Shown: positions 16,595 to 24,493 of the stretch, one piece after another
Layout of the letters: each line of letters starts with the position of its first letter
Position numbering within the stretch: position 1 is the first letter of the stretch
Origin: Micrococcales bacterium
GTDB lineage: Bacteria; Actinomycetota; Actinomycetes; Actinomycetales; Cellulomonadaceae
Direction: 5' to 3'
Assembly (NCBI GenBank): GCA_009779195.1
Contig: WRET01000008.1
Span: 1-64,000, forward strand
Length of the DNA: 64,000 nt
Program-made: the position numbers and the translations under genes
Notes under the pieces: model-generated
The model's database searches: none
What the model saw: the letters and a program-made list of their open reading frames with translations, nothing else
Told to the model about the DNA's origin: nothing

Positions 16595-17953
16595 ATGACG
16601 ACTATTGGTGAGCGCGTCCGTGAGGCGCGGCAGGAGAAGAACCTGACCCAGACCGACCTGGCGGGCGACACGCTGTCGCCCTCCTACGTGTCGCTGATCG
16701 AGTCGGGTCGTCGGACGCCGACCGACAAGGCCCTGGCCGTCATCGCTGCCCACCTGGGCACAACGCTGGAATACCTCAAGTACGGCGACGACGGGCCCAA
16801 CGAGTCACGCGTCCGGCTCGAGCTTGACTACGCACGGCTGTCACTGGCTGACGGCGACCCCGAGTCTGCCGAACGCCGGATCCACAGCCTGGACCTCGAC
16901 GTGGTCACATCGCAGCTGCGCTACGAGGCGCTCTACGTCAAAGCCCAGGCAGCAGAGATGGCCGGTGACATCGAGAGCTCGATCGGCATCCTCGAACCGC
17001 TGTACGCCGACCGTGAGTCAGTCGGCGACTTCCTGGAGCTGGCCAAGGTCGCCACGAGCCTCGTGGTCTCCTACCTGGAGTCCGGCGACCTCATCCGCTC
17101 CGTGGATATCGGCGAGCGGGCCCTGACCGCGCTGGAGGGTGCCGGCCTGGCCGGTTCTGACGAGCACCTGCGGCTCGGCTCAGCGCTGCTGTGGTCGTAC
17201 GTCGAACGTGGTGACCTGCTCTACGCCACGCAGCAGGCGTCCGAGCTGATCCGTGTCGCCGAGATCCTCGGTTCCCCCCGCGGGCGCGGCAGCGTGTACT
17301 GGAACGCCGCCGTGGTCGTCGGCGAACGTCGTGACTACGAACGCGCCAAGCAGCACACCCAGCGCGCTCTGGCCCTCATGGGCGAGGGCGACGCGGACCG
17401 TGACGTGTCCCGTCTGCGCGTCCACTACGCCTGGCTGCTGCTGCGTTCTGACCCGCCGCAGCCGGAGGCCGCCTTGGCCCAGCTCGACCGGGCCGAGGGT
17501 CCGCTGACCCTCCTGGGCTCGGCAGGCGACCGCGCCGCGATCGAGACCGAACGTGCCCGCGCCAGGATGCTGCTCGGTGACTCGGTCGCTGCTGTCGACC
17601 ACGCCCGTGTCGCCCTTGCGCTGCTGGGCGACCAGCCACGGCTGGAGGCGGCCAACACCCTGGTCGTCCTCGGTGACGCCTTGGTGACCCAGCACCAGGT
17701 CGAGGCTGCTGCTGAGGTGTACGAGCGGGCCGCGAACATGCTCGGCATGATGTCGGCCACCCGCCAGTCCGCCCAGGTGTGGCGTGACCTGGGTGACCGG
17801 TACCTGTTCCGCGGCGAGTCCGCCCGGGCTGCGCTGGCCTTCGAGCACGCGCTGCGTGAGGCTGGCGTCCGCTCGACGATCCCCACCGAAGCGATGCTCG
17901 GCAACCCGTTGCACGAGAACCTCTCCATGAAGGACCTGCGCACCGAACGCTAG
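16595..17953 (+). CDS. XRE-family regulator with TPR domain (RRNPP-like architecture)
   Basis: 452 aa. Residues 1-70 are a classical XRE helix-turn-helix (IGERVREARQEKNLTQTDLA, then SPSYVSLIESGRRTPTDKAL). The rest is built of helical pairs typical of tetratricopeptide repeats, for example YEALYVKAQAAEMAGDIESS, GSVYWNAAVVVGERRDYERA and AAEVYERAANMLGMMSATRQ. A DNA-binding domain followed by a peptide-binding TPR superhelix is the layout of PlcR, Rgg and NprR receptors. The secreted-peptide gene just upstream strengthens that reading. Family identity is secure; ligand and targets are inferred. It sits between holA and rpsT, which are adjacent in many relatives, so the locus may be acquired. A bidirectional terminator follows. 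Confidence 0.88.
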   Translation: MTTIGERVREARQEKNLTQTDLAGDTLSPSYVSLIESGRRTPTDKALAVIAAHLGTTLEYLKYGDDGPNESRVRLELDYARLSLADGDPESAERRIHSLDLDVVTSQLRYEALYVKAQAAEMAGDIESSIGILEPLYADRESVGDFLELAKVATSLVVSYLESGDLIRSVDIGERALTALEGAGLAGSDEHLRLGSALLWSYVERGDLLYATQQASELIRVAEILGSPRGRGSVYWNAAVVVGERRDYERAKQHTQRALALMGEGDADRDVSRLRVHYAWLLLRSDPPQPEAALAQLDRAEGPLTLLGSAGDRAAIETERARARMLLGDSVAAVDHARVALALLGDQPRLEAANTLVVLGDALVTQHQVEAAAEVYERAANMLGMMSATRQSAQVWRDLGDRYLFRGESARAALAFEHALREAGVRSTIPTEAMLGNPLHENLSMKDLRTER

Positions 17954-18105
17954 GGCGCGTCTCTTGACCCCCCGCACGCCGTGGCGCGCCCGGCACGCAC
18001 GCTGGCGTCGTCGTCGGCAGCACCTCCAGTGCTGCTCTCCTCCGTCGCCTTGCCAGCGCACGCACCGGACACGCCACGCTCGCACGGGGGGCTAGGAGAC
18101 ACGCC
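17954..18105. repeat. Dispersed inverted-repeat element, copy 1
   Basis: The left arm begins GGCGCGTCTCTTGACCCCCC directly after the regulator's stop. The right arm (18083-18105) ends GGAGACACGCC. Between them lie about 100 bases with no gene. A compact version of the same arms forms the hairpin at 34005-34057. Confidence 0.5.
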
Positions 18106-18113
18106 CTGTGCTT

Positions 18114-18162
18114 GCACGACGAAGGGCGTCGCCCCACAGGGGTGACGCCCTCTTCGTTGTGC
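18114..18162. terminator. Bidirectional terminator between the regulator and rpsT
   Basis: Long stem GACGAAGGGCGTCGCCCC with its partner around an ACA loop (18114-18162), between two convergent genes. Confidence 0.75.
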
Positions 18163-18165
18163 GGG

Positions 18166-18426
18166 CTACAGCCCGTTGACGGCCTGGGCCAGCGCGGACT
18201 TCTTGTTCGCGGCCTGGTTCGCGTGGATGACACCCTTGGAGACGGCCTTGTCAAGCTTGCGTGACGCGGCGGCCAGCGCAGTGGTGGCGGCCTCCTTGTC
18301 CTGCCCGGCAACGGCCTCACGCACCTTGCGCATGTAGGTCTTCAGCTCGGACTTGACTGCCTTGTTACGGCGTCGAGCCTTCTCGTTGGTGCGGATCCGC
18401 TTGATCTGGGACTTGATGTTCGCCAC
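18166..18426 (-). CDS. rpsT: 30S ribosomal protein S20
   Basis: 86 aa, normal length, binds 16S rRNA early in 30S assembly. The sequence is the typical basic S20 ([20 protein letters not shown], then [20 protein letters not shown]). GTG at 18426 is chosen from the conserved N-terminus and from GAGGAAG upstream. In many actinobacteria rpsT lies next to holA and lepA; here it stands alone, facing the regulator gene and divergent from the ATP-grasp cassette. Confidence 0.97.
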   Translation of the reverse strand: MANIKSQIKRIRTNEKARRRNKAVKSELKTYMRKVREAVAGQDKEAATTALAAASRKLDKAVSKGVIHANQAANKKSALAQAVNGL

Positions 18427-18595
18427 AGGTTGACTTCCTCGTACGTGCTGACAGGTCTGCCGGTGCGGTGATGACGACCGTGCACGACCCGTGCGCAGGA
18501 CACCGCAAGCACCCAAGAGTGGGCACGGTGGGCCATGCTACCAGTTCGTACCCTTGTCCCGCGCATCGACTTGTCCATGCCTTACTGTGCACACC

Positions 18596-20164
18596 ATGGA
18601 CCTTGTCGATGGCTACCGCGCGGGGGCCGCGTGGGACGAGATGGTGGCAGACGGGCAGGTCCGCGGCCCCTACCAGCAGGTGCACCAGGTGCTGGCCGCC
18701 ATGTCCGTGCCCGACCTGCGCGCGCGGGCCGACTCGCTGGCACGGGCCTACCTGCGCCAGGGGGTGACTTTCGACATCGGAGGCCAGGAACGGCCGTTCC
18801 CCATCGACGTGGTGCCCCGTGTCGTCGGCGCCGACGAGTGGGCGCAGGTCGCCCCCGGCGTCGCCCAGCGCGTCAAGGCGCTGGAGGCTTTCCTCGCTGA
18901 TGTCTACGGACCCCAGCGGGCGGTCGACGACGGCGTCGTGCCACGGTCGGTGGTGGTCTCGTCGACGCACTTCAACCGTGCGGCGCGTGGGGTCGCACCG
19001 ACCAACGGGGTGCGGGTGCACGTGGCAGGGATCGACCTCATCCGCGACTCGGCAGGCGGCTGGCGGGTGCTGGAGGACAACGTGCGGGTCCCCAGCGGGG
19101 TCAGCTATGTCCTGTCCAACCGGCAGGCCATGGCCCGTTCGTTCCCTGAGCTGTTCGCCGCCCTGCGTATCGCCCCGGTCGCCGGTTACCCGCGGCGGCT
19201 GCTGGCGGCGCTGGCTGCCGCAGCCCCGGCCGGGGTGGACGAGCCGACCGTCGTCGTGCTCACCCCCGGGGTGTACAACAGCGCCTACTTCGAGCACACC
19301 CTGCTCGCGCGGCTCATGGGTGTGGAGCTGGTGGAGGGGCCGGACCTGTTCTGCGCCTCGGGGCGGGTGTGGATGCGCACCACCCAGGGCCGCCGACGCG
19401 TCGACGTGGTCTACCGGCGGGTCGACGACGACTTCCTCGACCCGGTGGCGTTCCGCCAAGACTCCTTGCTGGGCTGCCCAGGCCTGATGACCTGCGCCCG
19501 CAAAGGCACGGTGACGATCGCCAACGCGGTGGGCAACGGGGTCGCCGACGACAAGCTCGTCTACACCTACGTGCCTGACCTCATCCGTTACTACCTGGGC
19601 GAAGAACCGGTCCTGCCCAACGTCGACACCTGGCGGCTGGAAGAACCGCAAGCCTTGGCCGAGGTGCTGGACCGCCTTGCCGAGCTGGTGGTCAAACCGG
19701 TCGACGGGTCCGGGGGCAAGGGGATCGTCGTCGGCCCGGCCGCCACGCCCGCCGAGCTGGACGCCCTGCGCACCCGCCTGGCGCAAGACCCGCGCGGGTG
19801 GATCGCCCAGCCAGTGGTGCAGCTGTCCACGGTGCCCACGCTCGTGGCCGACGGGCTGCGGCCCCGGCACGTGGACCTGCGTCCCTTCGCGGTCAACTCC
19901 GGCGACCAGGTGCACGTGCTGCCCGGGGGCCTGACGCGGGTGGCGCTGCCGCAGGGCCAGCTCGTCGTCAACTCCTCCCAGGGCGGTGGGTCGAAAGACA
20001 CGTGGGTGCTCGAAGGGTCCCGTCCGGCCGAACCTGCTGCGGCCGGACCTGCCCGGCCGCAGCAGGTCTTGGCTGGCCACGTCGTGCCGATCTCGGCGAA
20101 CCCTGACGACGCTGGCGTGCCGGCCATGCAGCAGCAGCAGCAACAGCAGGAGGCGTCATGCTGA
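18596..20164 (+). CDS. Circularly permuted ATP-grasp (type 2) ligase
   Basis: 522 aa, homologous to the DUF404/DUF407 proteins classed as circularly permuted ATP-grasp enzymes, predicted to form peptide-like amide bonds. Visible blocks are GVTFDIGGQERPFPIDVVPR, GIDLIRDSAGGWRVLEDNVR (the ATP-grasp ED-N element), VPSGVSYVLSNRQAM and VVKPVDGSGGKGIVVGP, the nucleotide-binding loop. The protein ends in an unusual polyglutamine run (seven Gln after a Met) from a CAG repeat at about 20129-20150. ATG at 18596 follows TACTGT by seven bases. It overlaps the alpha-E gene by seven bases, so the three genes are coupled. Substrate unknown. Confidence 0.9.
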   Translation: MDLVDGYRAGAAWDEMVADGQVRGPYQQVHQVLAAMSVPDLRARADSLARAYLRQGVTFDIGGQERPFPIDVVPRVVGADEWAQVAPGVAQRVKALEAFLADVYGPQRAVDDGVVPRSVVVSSTHFNRAARGVAPTNGVRVHVAGIDLIRDSAGGWRVLEDNVRVPSGVSYVLSNRQAMARSFPELFAALRIAPVAGYPRRLLAALAAAAPAGVDEPTVVVLTPGVYNSAYFEHTLLARLMGVELVEGPDLFCASGRVWMRTTQGRRRVDVVYRRVDDDFLDPVAFRQDSLLGCPGLMTCARKGTVTIANAVGNGVADDKLVYTYVPDLIRYYLGEEPVLPNVDTWRLEEPQALAEVLDRLAELVVKPVDGSGGKGIVVGPAATPAELDALRTRLAQDPRGWIAQPVVQLSTVPTLVADGLRPRHVDLRPFAVNSGDQVHVLPGGLTRVALPQGQLVVNSSQGGGSKDTWVLEGSRPAEPAAAGPARPQQVLAGHVVPISANPDDAGVPAMQQQQQQQEASC

Positions 20165-21084
20165 GCCGGATCGCCGAGTCGCTGTTCTGGATCGGCCGGT
20201 ACGTGGAACGGGCCGACGACACCGCGCGCCTGCTCGACGTGCACGTGCAGATGCTCCTGGAAGACCCCTGGCAGGACGAGGACCTGGCCTGCCGGTCTCT
20301 GCTGTCGGTGATGGACCGGCCCGCGCCTGACCCGCCAGCCACCGCCGACCGTGACTACGTGCTCAACATGCTGGCCTACGACCAGATGTCCCCGTCGTCG
20401 ATCGCCGGGTCGTTGGGTGCGGCGCGCGACAACGCCCGTCGTGCCCGCGAGGTGATCTCTACTGAGCTGTGGGAGGCCCTCAACGCGACGTGGAACGCGC
20501 TGGCCGCCCAGGTCGACGCGGTTCCTCACGAGTACTTCAGCTGGGTGCGCGAACGTGGTGCAGTCGTCGCCGGGATCGTGGACTCGACGATCTCGCGCGA
20601 CGACGCCTGGCAGTTCCTCGTCCTGGGCCGCTCGATGGAGAGGGCCGACATGACTGCCCGGCTGCTGACCACCCGCGCCCTGGCCGGACCTGACGGACCG
20701 TCGTGGACGACGTTCTTGCGTTCGTGCGGGGCGCACGAGGCGTTCTTGCGCACCTACCGCGGTTCGGAGTCGGGCGAACGGGCCGCAGGGTTCTTGCTCG
20801 TCGACCGCTTGTTCCCCCGCTCGATCGTCCACGCCCTCAACCAGGCCGAAGAGTGCCTGGCCGGCCTGGAGCCCGTGACCGACCGCGCCGCCCTCGACGA
20901 CGCCCGCCGCCACCTGGGCCTGACCCGCACAGCGCTGGAGTACCGACCGCTGGCGGCGATCCTCGACGACCTGCCCGACGAGATGGAGCAGGTGCAACGG
21001 TCGTGCACAGCGGCCTCTGACGCCATCCGCCGCCGCTACTTCCGCTCTGGCGCCCCGGCACAGTGGGTGGGGGAGGCGCTATGA
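20158..21084 (+). CDS. Alpha-E domain protein
   Basis: 308 aa, all-helical DUF403 family. The hallmark N-terminus is MLSRIAESLFWIGRYVERAD, followed by AYDQMSPSSIAGSLGAARDN, ARREVISTELWEALN-type helices and FLVLGRSMERADMTARLLTT. Comparative genomics (the Iyer and Aravind analyses of amidoligase systems) always places it between the ATP-grasp and a transglutaminase, where it may carry or bind the peptide product; no biochemistry is known to me. It overlaps both neighbours (7 and 4 bases). Confidence 0.9.
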   Translation: MLSRIAESLFWIGRYVERADDTARLLDVHVQMLLEDPWQDEDLACRSLLSVMDRPAPDPPATADRDYVLNMLAYDQMSPSSIAGSLGAARDNARRAREVISTELWEALNATWNALAAQVDAVPHEYFSWVRERGAVVAGIVDSTISRDDAWQFLVLGRSMERADMTARLLTTRALAGPDGPSWTTFLRSCGAHEAFLRTYRGSESGERAAGFLLVDRLFPRSIVHALNQAEECLAGLEPVTDRAALDDARRHLGLTRTALEYRPLAAILDDLPDEMEQVQRSCTAASDAIRRRYFRSGAPAQWVGEAL

Positions 21085-21947
21085 CCAGCCCTGCCGTCTC
21101 GACGGACCCGGTGCGCCTGCACGTGGTGCACACCACGGCTTTCACTTACCCCGAGCCAGCCACCGTCTCGTACAACGAGGCCCGGATGCTGCCGCGCTCG
21201 TCGGCGGCCCAGCAGGTGGTCTCCACGACGCTGACCATCGAGCCGCTCACATGGTCCACCGTGTACACCGACTACTGGGGCACACAGGTCACCGCGTTCG
21301 AGGTGCTCGTCGCGCACCAATCGTTGCGTATCGTCGCCGAGCACCTGGTCGACGTGCGCCCGCCGCGCACGGTCCCGCCCAGCGCCAGCTGGGACGTGGT
21401 GCGCAGCGCCGCGAACTTCGACCGCTTCGCCGAGTTCCTCGTCGACACCCCGGTGACCGCCCCGCCCGACGAGGTCGTCGCCGTGGCTGCGCAAGCGTCC
21501 GCGGGCCGTACCCCAGCCGACGCCGCCGAAGCCGTCTGCGAAGCGGTCCGCGCCCAGATGTCCTACATCCCCGGTGTGACCACCGTGCACACTCCCGCGT
21601 CCGAAGCGTGGGCCGCCCGGGCCGGGGTCTGCCAAGACATCGCCCACCTGGCCGTCGGCGCCCTGCGCTCGGTCGGTATCCCCGCCCGCTACGTCTCCGG
21701 CTACCTCCACCCCGCCCACGACGACGATATCGGCCGCACCGTCACCGGCCAGTCCCACGCCTGGGTCGAATGGTGGTCCGGCGGCTGGACCTCCTACGAC
21801 CCCACCAACTGCGCCCCCGTCGGCGCCCACCACGTCCGCCTGGCCCGAGGCCGCTACTACGACGACGTCGCCCCCCTGCGAGGTATCTACGCCGGCGGGG
21901 GAGTAGCCGACCTCAACGTCGAGGTCCAGATCACCCGCCAGTCGTAG
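21081..21947 (+). CDS. Transglutaminase-like cysteine protease/amidase
   Basis: 288 aa with an N-terminal beta domain (VRLHVVHTTAFTYPEPATVS) and a transglutaminase core. The triad is visible: Cys in RAGVCQDIAHLAVG, His in GQSHAWVEWWSG, Asp in YDPTNCAPVG. It is the third member of the ATP-grasp/alpha-E cassette and probably cleaves or transfers what the ligase makes. The start ATG at 21081 overlaps the previous stop as ATGA. There is no signal peptide, so it is cytoplasmic. Confidence 0.92.
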   Translation: MTSPAVSTDPVRLHVVHTTAFTYPEPATVSYNEARMLPRSSAAQQVVSTTLTIEPLTWSTVYTDYWGTQVTAFEVLVAHQSLRIVAEHLVDVRPPRTVPPSASWDVVRSAANFDRFAEFLVDTPVTAPPDEVVAVAAQASAGRTPADAAEAVCEAVRAQMSYIPGVTTVHTPASEAWAARAGVCQDIAHLAVGALRSVGIPARYVSGYLHPAHDDDIGRTVTGQSHAWVEWWSGGWTSYDPTNCAPVGAHHVRLARGRYYDDVAPLRGIYAGGGVADLNVEVQITRQS

Positions 21948-21968
21948 CTGTGTGAGAGTGTGGCTGAC

Positions 21969-22115
21969 ATGATCGAGCAGGCACAGATCGACGCGGCATG
22001 GGTACGAGAGCTGGGGAGCCGGGTCGACGACATCGCCTCCGGCAAGGTCGAGCTGCTCGACGTCGATGAGTCTCACGCACAGTTGCGCGCTGAGCTGGCT
22101 GCTCGACACGAGTGA
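21969..22115 (+). CDS. Short addiction-module antitoxin fragment
   Basis: 48 codons: MIEQAQIDAAWVRELGSRVD, then DIASGKVELLDVDESH and a short helix. The pattern W-x-x-E-L-x-x-R-x-x-x-I-x-x-G-x-x-E-L is the C-terminal half of Unstab_antitox addiction-module proteins, normally 70-80 aa. The N-terminal half is missing and no toxin follows. It is either a minimal antitoxin or a remnant; the complete paralogue is at 4199-4456. It is too short for most gene callers. Confidence 0.5.
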   Translation: MIEQAQIDAAWVRELGSRVDDIASGKVELLDVDESHAQLRAELAARHE

Positions 22116-22163
22116 CCCCGGCGAACCGTCCCCAGCCCACGTCTGTGACGTCTTGTACGAGAG

Positions 22164-22187
22164 GCGTCCACAGGTATGTGTGGACGC
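22164..22187. promoter_or_regulatory. Inverted repeat before comF
   Basis: GCGTCCACA (22164-22172) and TGTGGACGC (22179-22187) are perfect inverted arms with a 6-base spacer, 17 bases before the comF ATG. It may be an operator or an RNA hairpin; the arms resemble the core of an actinobacterial DnaA box. Confidence 0.4.
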
Positions 22188-22203
22188 AGGTCATGCTGGT
22201 GGG

Positions 22204-23022
22204 ATGTTGTTGGGTGAGCTGGGTGGGTTGGTGGTTCCGGTGGCGTGCGCGGGGTGCGGGGTGCCGGACATCCGGTGGTGCGCTGGGTGCGCGCGACGGT
22301 TCGCGGTGCCGGTCCGGTGTGAGCACAGGGCTGGGAGGTTGGACCTGCTGGACGGGTTCGACCCGCCGCCGGTGTGGTGCCTGGCGGATTTTGCTGGGCC
22401 GGTGCGCAGGGCGGTGACGGCGTGGAAGGACCAGGGGCGCGTCGACATGGGGCGGTGGTTCGCCGGGGCGATGACGGCCGGTGCGCGTGACCGGGAGGTG
22501 TGCGACGTGCTGGCAGAGCGTGCCGGACCGGACGGGCTGCTGGTGGTCGGGGTGCCCACGACCCGTGCGGCGGCACGGCGGCGGGGGAGCGACCCGGTGC
22601 AAGAGCTGGTGCGGGCGGTGGTCCGTGGCGTCTGCGCCGACGTGCCGGGCAGGTCTGTCCGTCCGTTGCGGCGTCGTGACGGGGCTGACTCGGCGGGGCT
22701 GGGTGCCCGGGCGCGGGCCCAGCACCTGGACCAGGCGGTGCGGGTGCGTCGACGCTGGTGGGACGTGTCCTGGGCGGGTCGGCACCCGCGTGTCGCGGCG
22801 GCTGGCTGGTTCGCCGGAGCCGACCGTCTCGCCGGGGCGCGCGTGGTGCTCGTCGACGACGTCCTGACCACGGGTGCGACCTTCGCGGCCTGCCGACGGG
22901 CTCTGGCCGACGCTGGCGCGAGCGTCGTCGCGGGGATGGTTCTGGCTTCCACCCCGGCGCCGGTGCGGTCATTTCGCGTGCAGCCGGTGCGGCAGTGGTC
23001 GGACCAGGCGAATCAGGGTTAG
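22204..23022 (+). CDS. comF: ComF family phosphoribosyltransferase-like protein
   Basis: 272 aa. The N-terminus carries a zinc-finger-like CAGCGVPDIRWCAGC, and the C-terminus holds the PRPP-binding loop VVLVDDVLTTGATFAACRRA. ComF proteins assist DNA uptake or recombination in naturally competent bacteria; the exact reaction is unknown. The ATG at 22204 is chosen because the family begins near this cysteine cluster and CATGCT lies six bases upstream. With comEA and comEC it suggests the lineage has or had competence. Confidence 0.88.
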   Translation: MLLGELGGLVVPVACAGCGVPDIRWCAGCARRFAVPVRCEHRAGRLDLLDGFDPPPVWCLADFAGPVRRAVTAWKDQGRVDMGRWFAGAMTAGARDREVCDVLAERAGPDGLLVVGVPTTRAAARRRGSDPVQELVRAVVRGVCADVPGRSVRPLRRRDGADSAGLGARARAQHLDQAVRVRRRWWDVSWAGRHPRVAAAGWFAGADRLAGARVVLVDDVLTTGATFAACRRALADAGASVVAGMVLASTPAPVRSFRVQPVRQWSDQANQG

Positions 23023-23137
23023 CGTAGGGGTGTCGGGACCACCACCCTGGTGAGGGGTGGCGCTGTCGCGTCGTCTGGGTGGGCGTTGCTGCCCTACGTG
23101 GGTGGGCCTTCCCGCCCTACATGTCTTGGAGGTTGTC

Positions 23138-23770
23138 ATGGAGATCGTGGTCACAGGTCGTCACTGGGACGTCTCGGCGAAGTTCCGGGACCACGTGGAG
23201 TCGAAAGTCGTAAAGATCGAACAGCTTGCCCCCCGCGCGCAGCGTGTGGACGTCCTGGTCTCCCGCGAGGCCAACCCCCGGCAAGCCGAGACCTCAGACC
23301 GGGTCGAGCTCACCGTCGTCGACAAGGGTCCGGTGGTGCGCGCCGAAGCCTCCGCCTCCGACCCGTACGCCGCTCTCGACCTGGCCCTCGACAAGCTGCT
23401 CGAACGTCTGCGCCGGGCGCGTGACCGGCGCAAGGACCACCGCGGCAACGCAGCGCGCCGTCTGCCGATCGAACCGTCGACCCTCCTCCCGGTCAACCAG
23501 GTCGACAAACCACCAGCCGACGAGGAACCAGTCGTCCTGGGCGAGGTGACCGAGGTCTCCCTCGGCGACTCCCCAGTGGTCATCCGCGAGAAGGTCTACC
23601 CGGCCCGCCCCATGACCATCGACGACGCCCTGTACGAGATGGAGCTCGTCGGCCACCCGTTCTTCTTGTTCATCGACTCCGAGTCCAACCTGCCCGCCGT
23701 CGTGTACAGCCGCCGTGGCTGGACCTACGGCGTCATCAAGCTCGACTCGACCGTCACCGCGACCGTCTGA
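23138..23770 (+). CDS. hpf: Long-form ribosome hibernation promoting factor
   Basis: 210 aa. The N-terminal S30AE domain (EIVVTGRHWDVSAKFRDHVE) binds the 30S subunit. A basic linker leads to the C-terminal dimerisation domain (VYPARPMTIDDALYEMELVG, then FFLFIDSESNLPAVVYSRRG) that pairs ribosomes into inactive dimers. The long form is standard in actinobacteria. RBS TTGGAGG lies six bases before the ATG. Its end overlaps the convergent HExxH gene by 17 bases. Confidence 0.95.
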   Translation: MEIVVTGRHWDVSAKFRDHVESKVVKIEQLAPRAQRVDVLVSREANPRQAETSDRVELTVVDKGPVVRAEASASDPYAALDLALDKLLERLRRARDRRKDHRGNAARRLPIEPSTLLPVNQVDKPPADEEPVVLGEVTEVSLGDSPVVIREKVYPARPMTIDDALYEMELVGHPFFLFIDSESNLPAVVYSRRGWTYGVIKLDSTVTATV

Positions 23771-24356
23771 CAGTCCGGTCCCACCGGCTGGGCAGGTTGG
23801 CCCGGTCGGTGGGGTGGGCCAGGAACCTTTCTAGGACCTGGCCGTACGGTTCGTGCCTGGTGTGCGTCTGGCTGCCCCGGGACACCGAGGCGTGGCCGAG
23901 CAGGCGCAGGTAGTAGTAGTCGCCGACGACCTCGCCTTGCTGTTCCATGTCGTAGTCGGCCAGGCGCCGGGACGGGTCGAGGGCGTAGGTGTAGCGCACG
24001 GTCCAGCGCATCGCGCCCCGCAAGGCGACCGGGTAGCCCAGCTGGTGCTGCCACACGTGGACCATCTCGTGCACGAACCACCGACGGACCAGCGCCGACG
24101 CCGCCGAGAAGTCCGCCTGGTACGACGGAGCCGGGAAGTACAGCTGCCCGTTCGGCGTCACGGCCATGTTCGCTGGTTGCCGCCCTGCCAGCAGCGGATA
24201 CCCGTGGTTGTGCACCCGCACCGCCGTCACGTCGACCGCGTCGGCGAACACGTCCTGCACGATCTCGACCTCACCAGCGGTCAGCCGGCGTCGGTGGACC
24301 GCGGCGCACCACGGCACACACTTGTGGAACACGGGTTCTGGCGCTACAGCTGGCAC
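23754..24356 (-). CDS. Putative zinc-dependent HExxH protein
   Basis: 200 aa. The motif WFVHEMVHVWQHQLG holds the HExxH zinc site, and DYDMEQQGEVVGDYYYL downstream offers a Glu as third ligand. The N-terminal part LTAGEVEIVQDVFADAVD and YFPAPSYQADF match proteins annotated vgr-related or Rhs-associated in Gram-negatives. The catalytic role is untested, and no signal peptide or secretion apparatus is visible nearby. GTG at 24356 is tentative because no ribosome-binding site is evident. The gene is divergent from a TetR regulator and its 3' end overlaps hpf. Confidence 0.6.
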   Translation of the reverse strand: MPAVAPEPVFHKCVPWCAAVHRRRLTAGEVEIVQDVFADAVDVTAVRVHNHGYPLLAGRQPANMAVTPNGQLYFPAPSYQADFSAASALVRRWFVHEMVHVWQHQLGYPVALRGAMRWTVRYTYALDPSRRLADYDMEQQGEVVGDYYYLRLLGHASVSRGSQTHTRHEPYGQVLERFLAHPTDRANLPSRWDRTVRRSR

Positions 24357-24493
24357 GGTTCGTCATGGTACGCAGCTCACTGCGGTCATAGGGAGCTCGC
24401 TATGCTCATTCCGCGTCTCCAGCCGGTGACGGCGCAGAGCCAGGAGGACCTACGTCTGAGGCGAGCAGGGCCACACAGGACGACCCTCGCTAT

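Noticed and set aside
22164..22187. Replication origin DnaA boxes before comF
   Set aside because: Only one pair of box-like cores is present, without a cluster or an AT-rich unwinding region.
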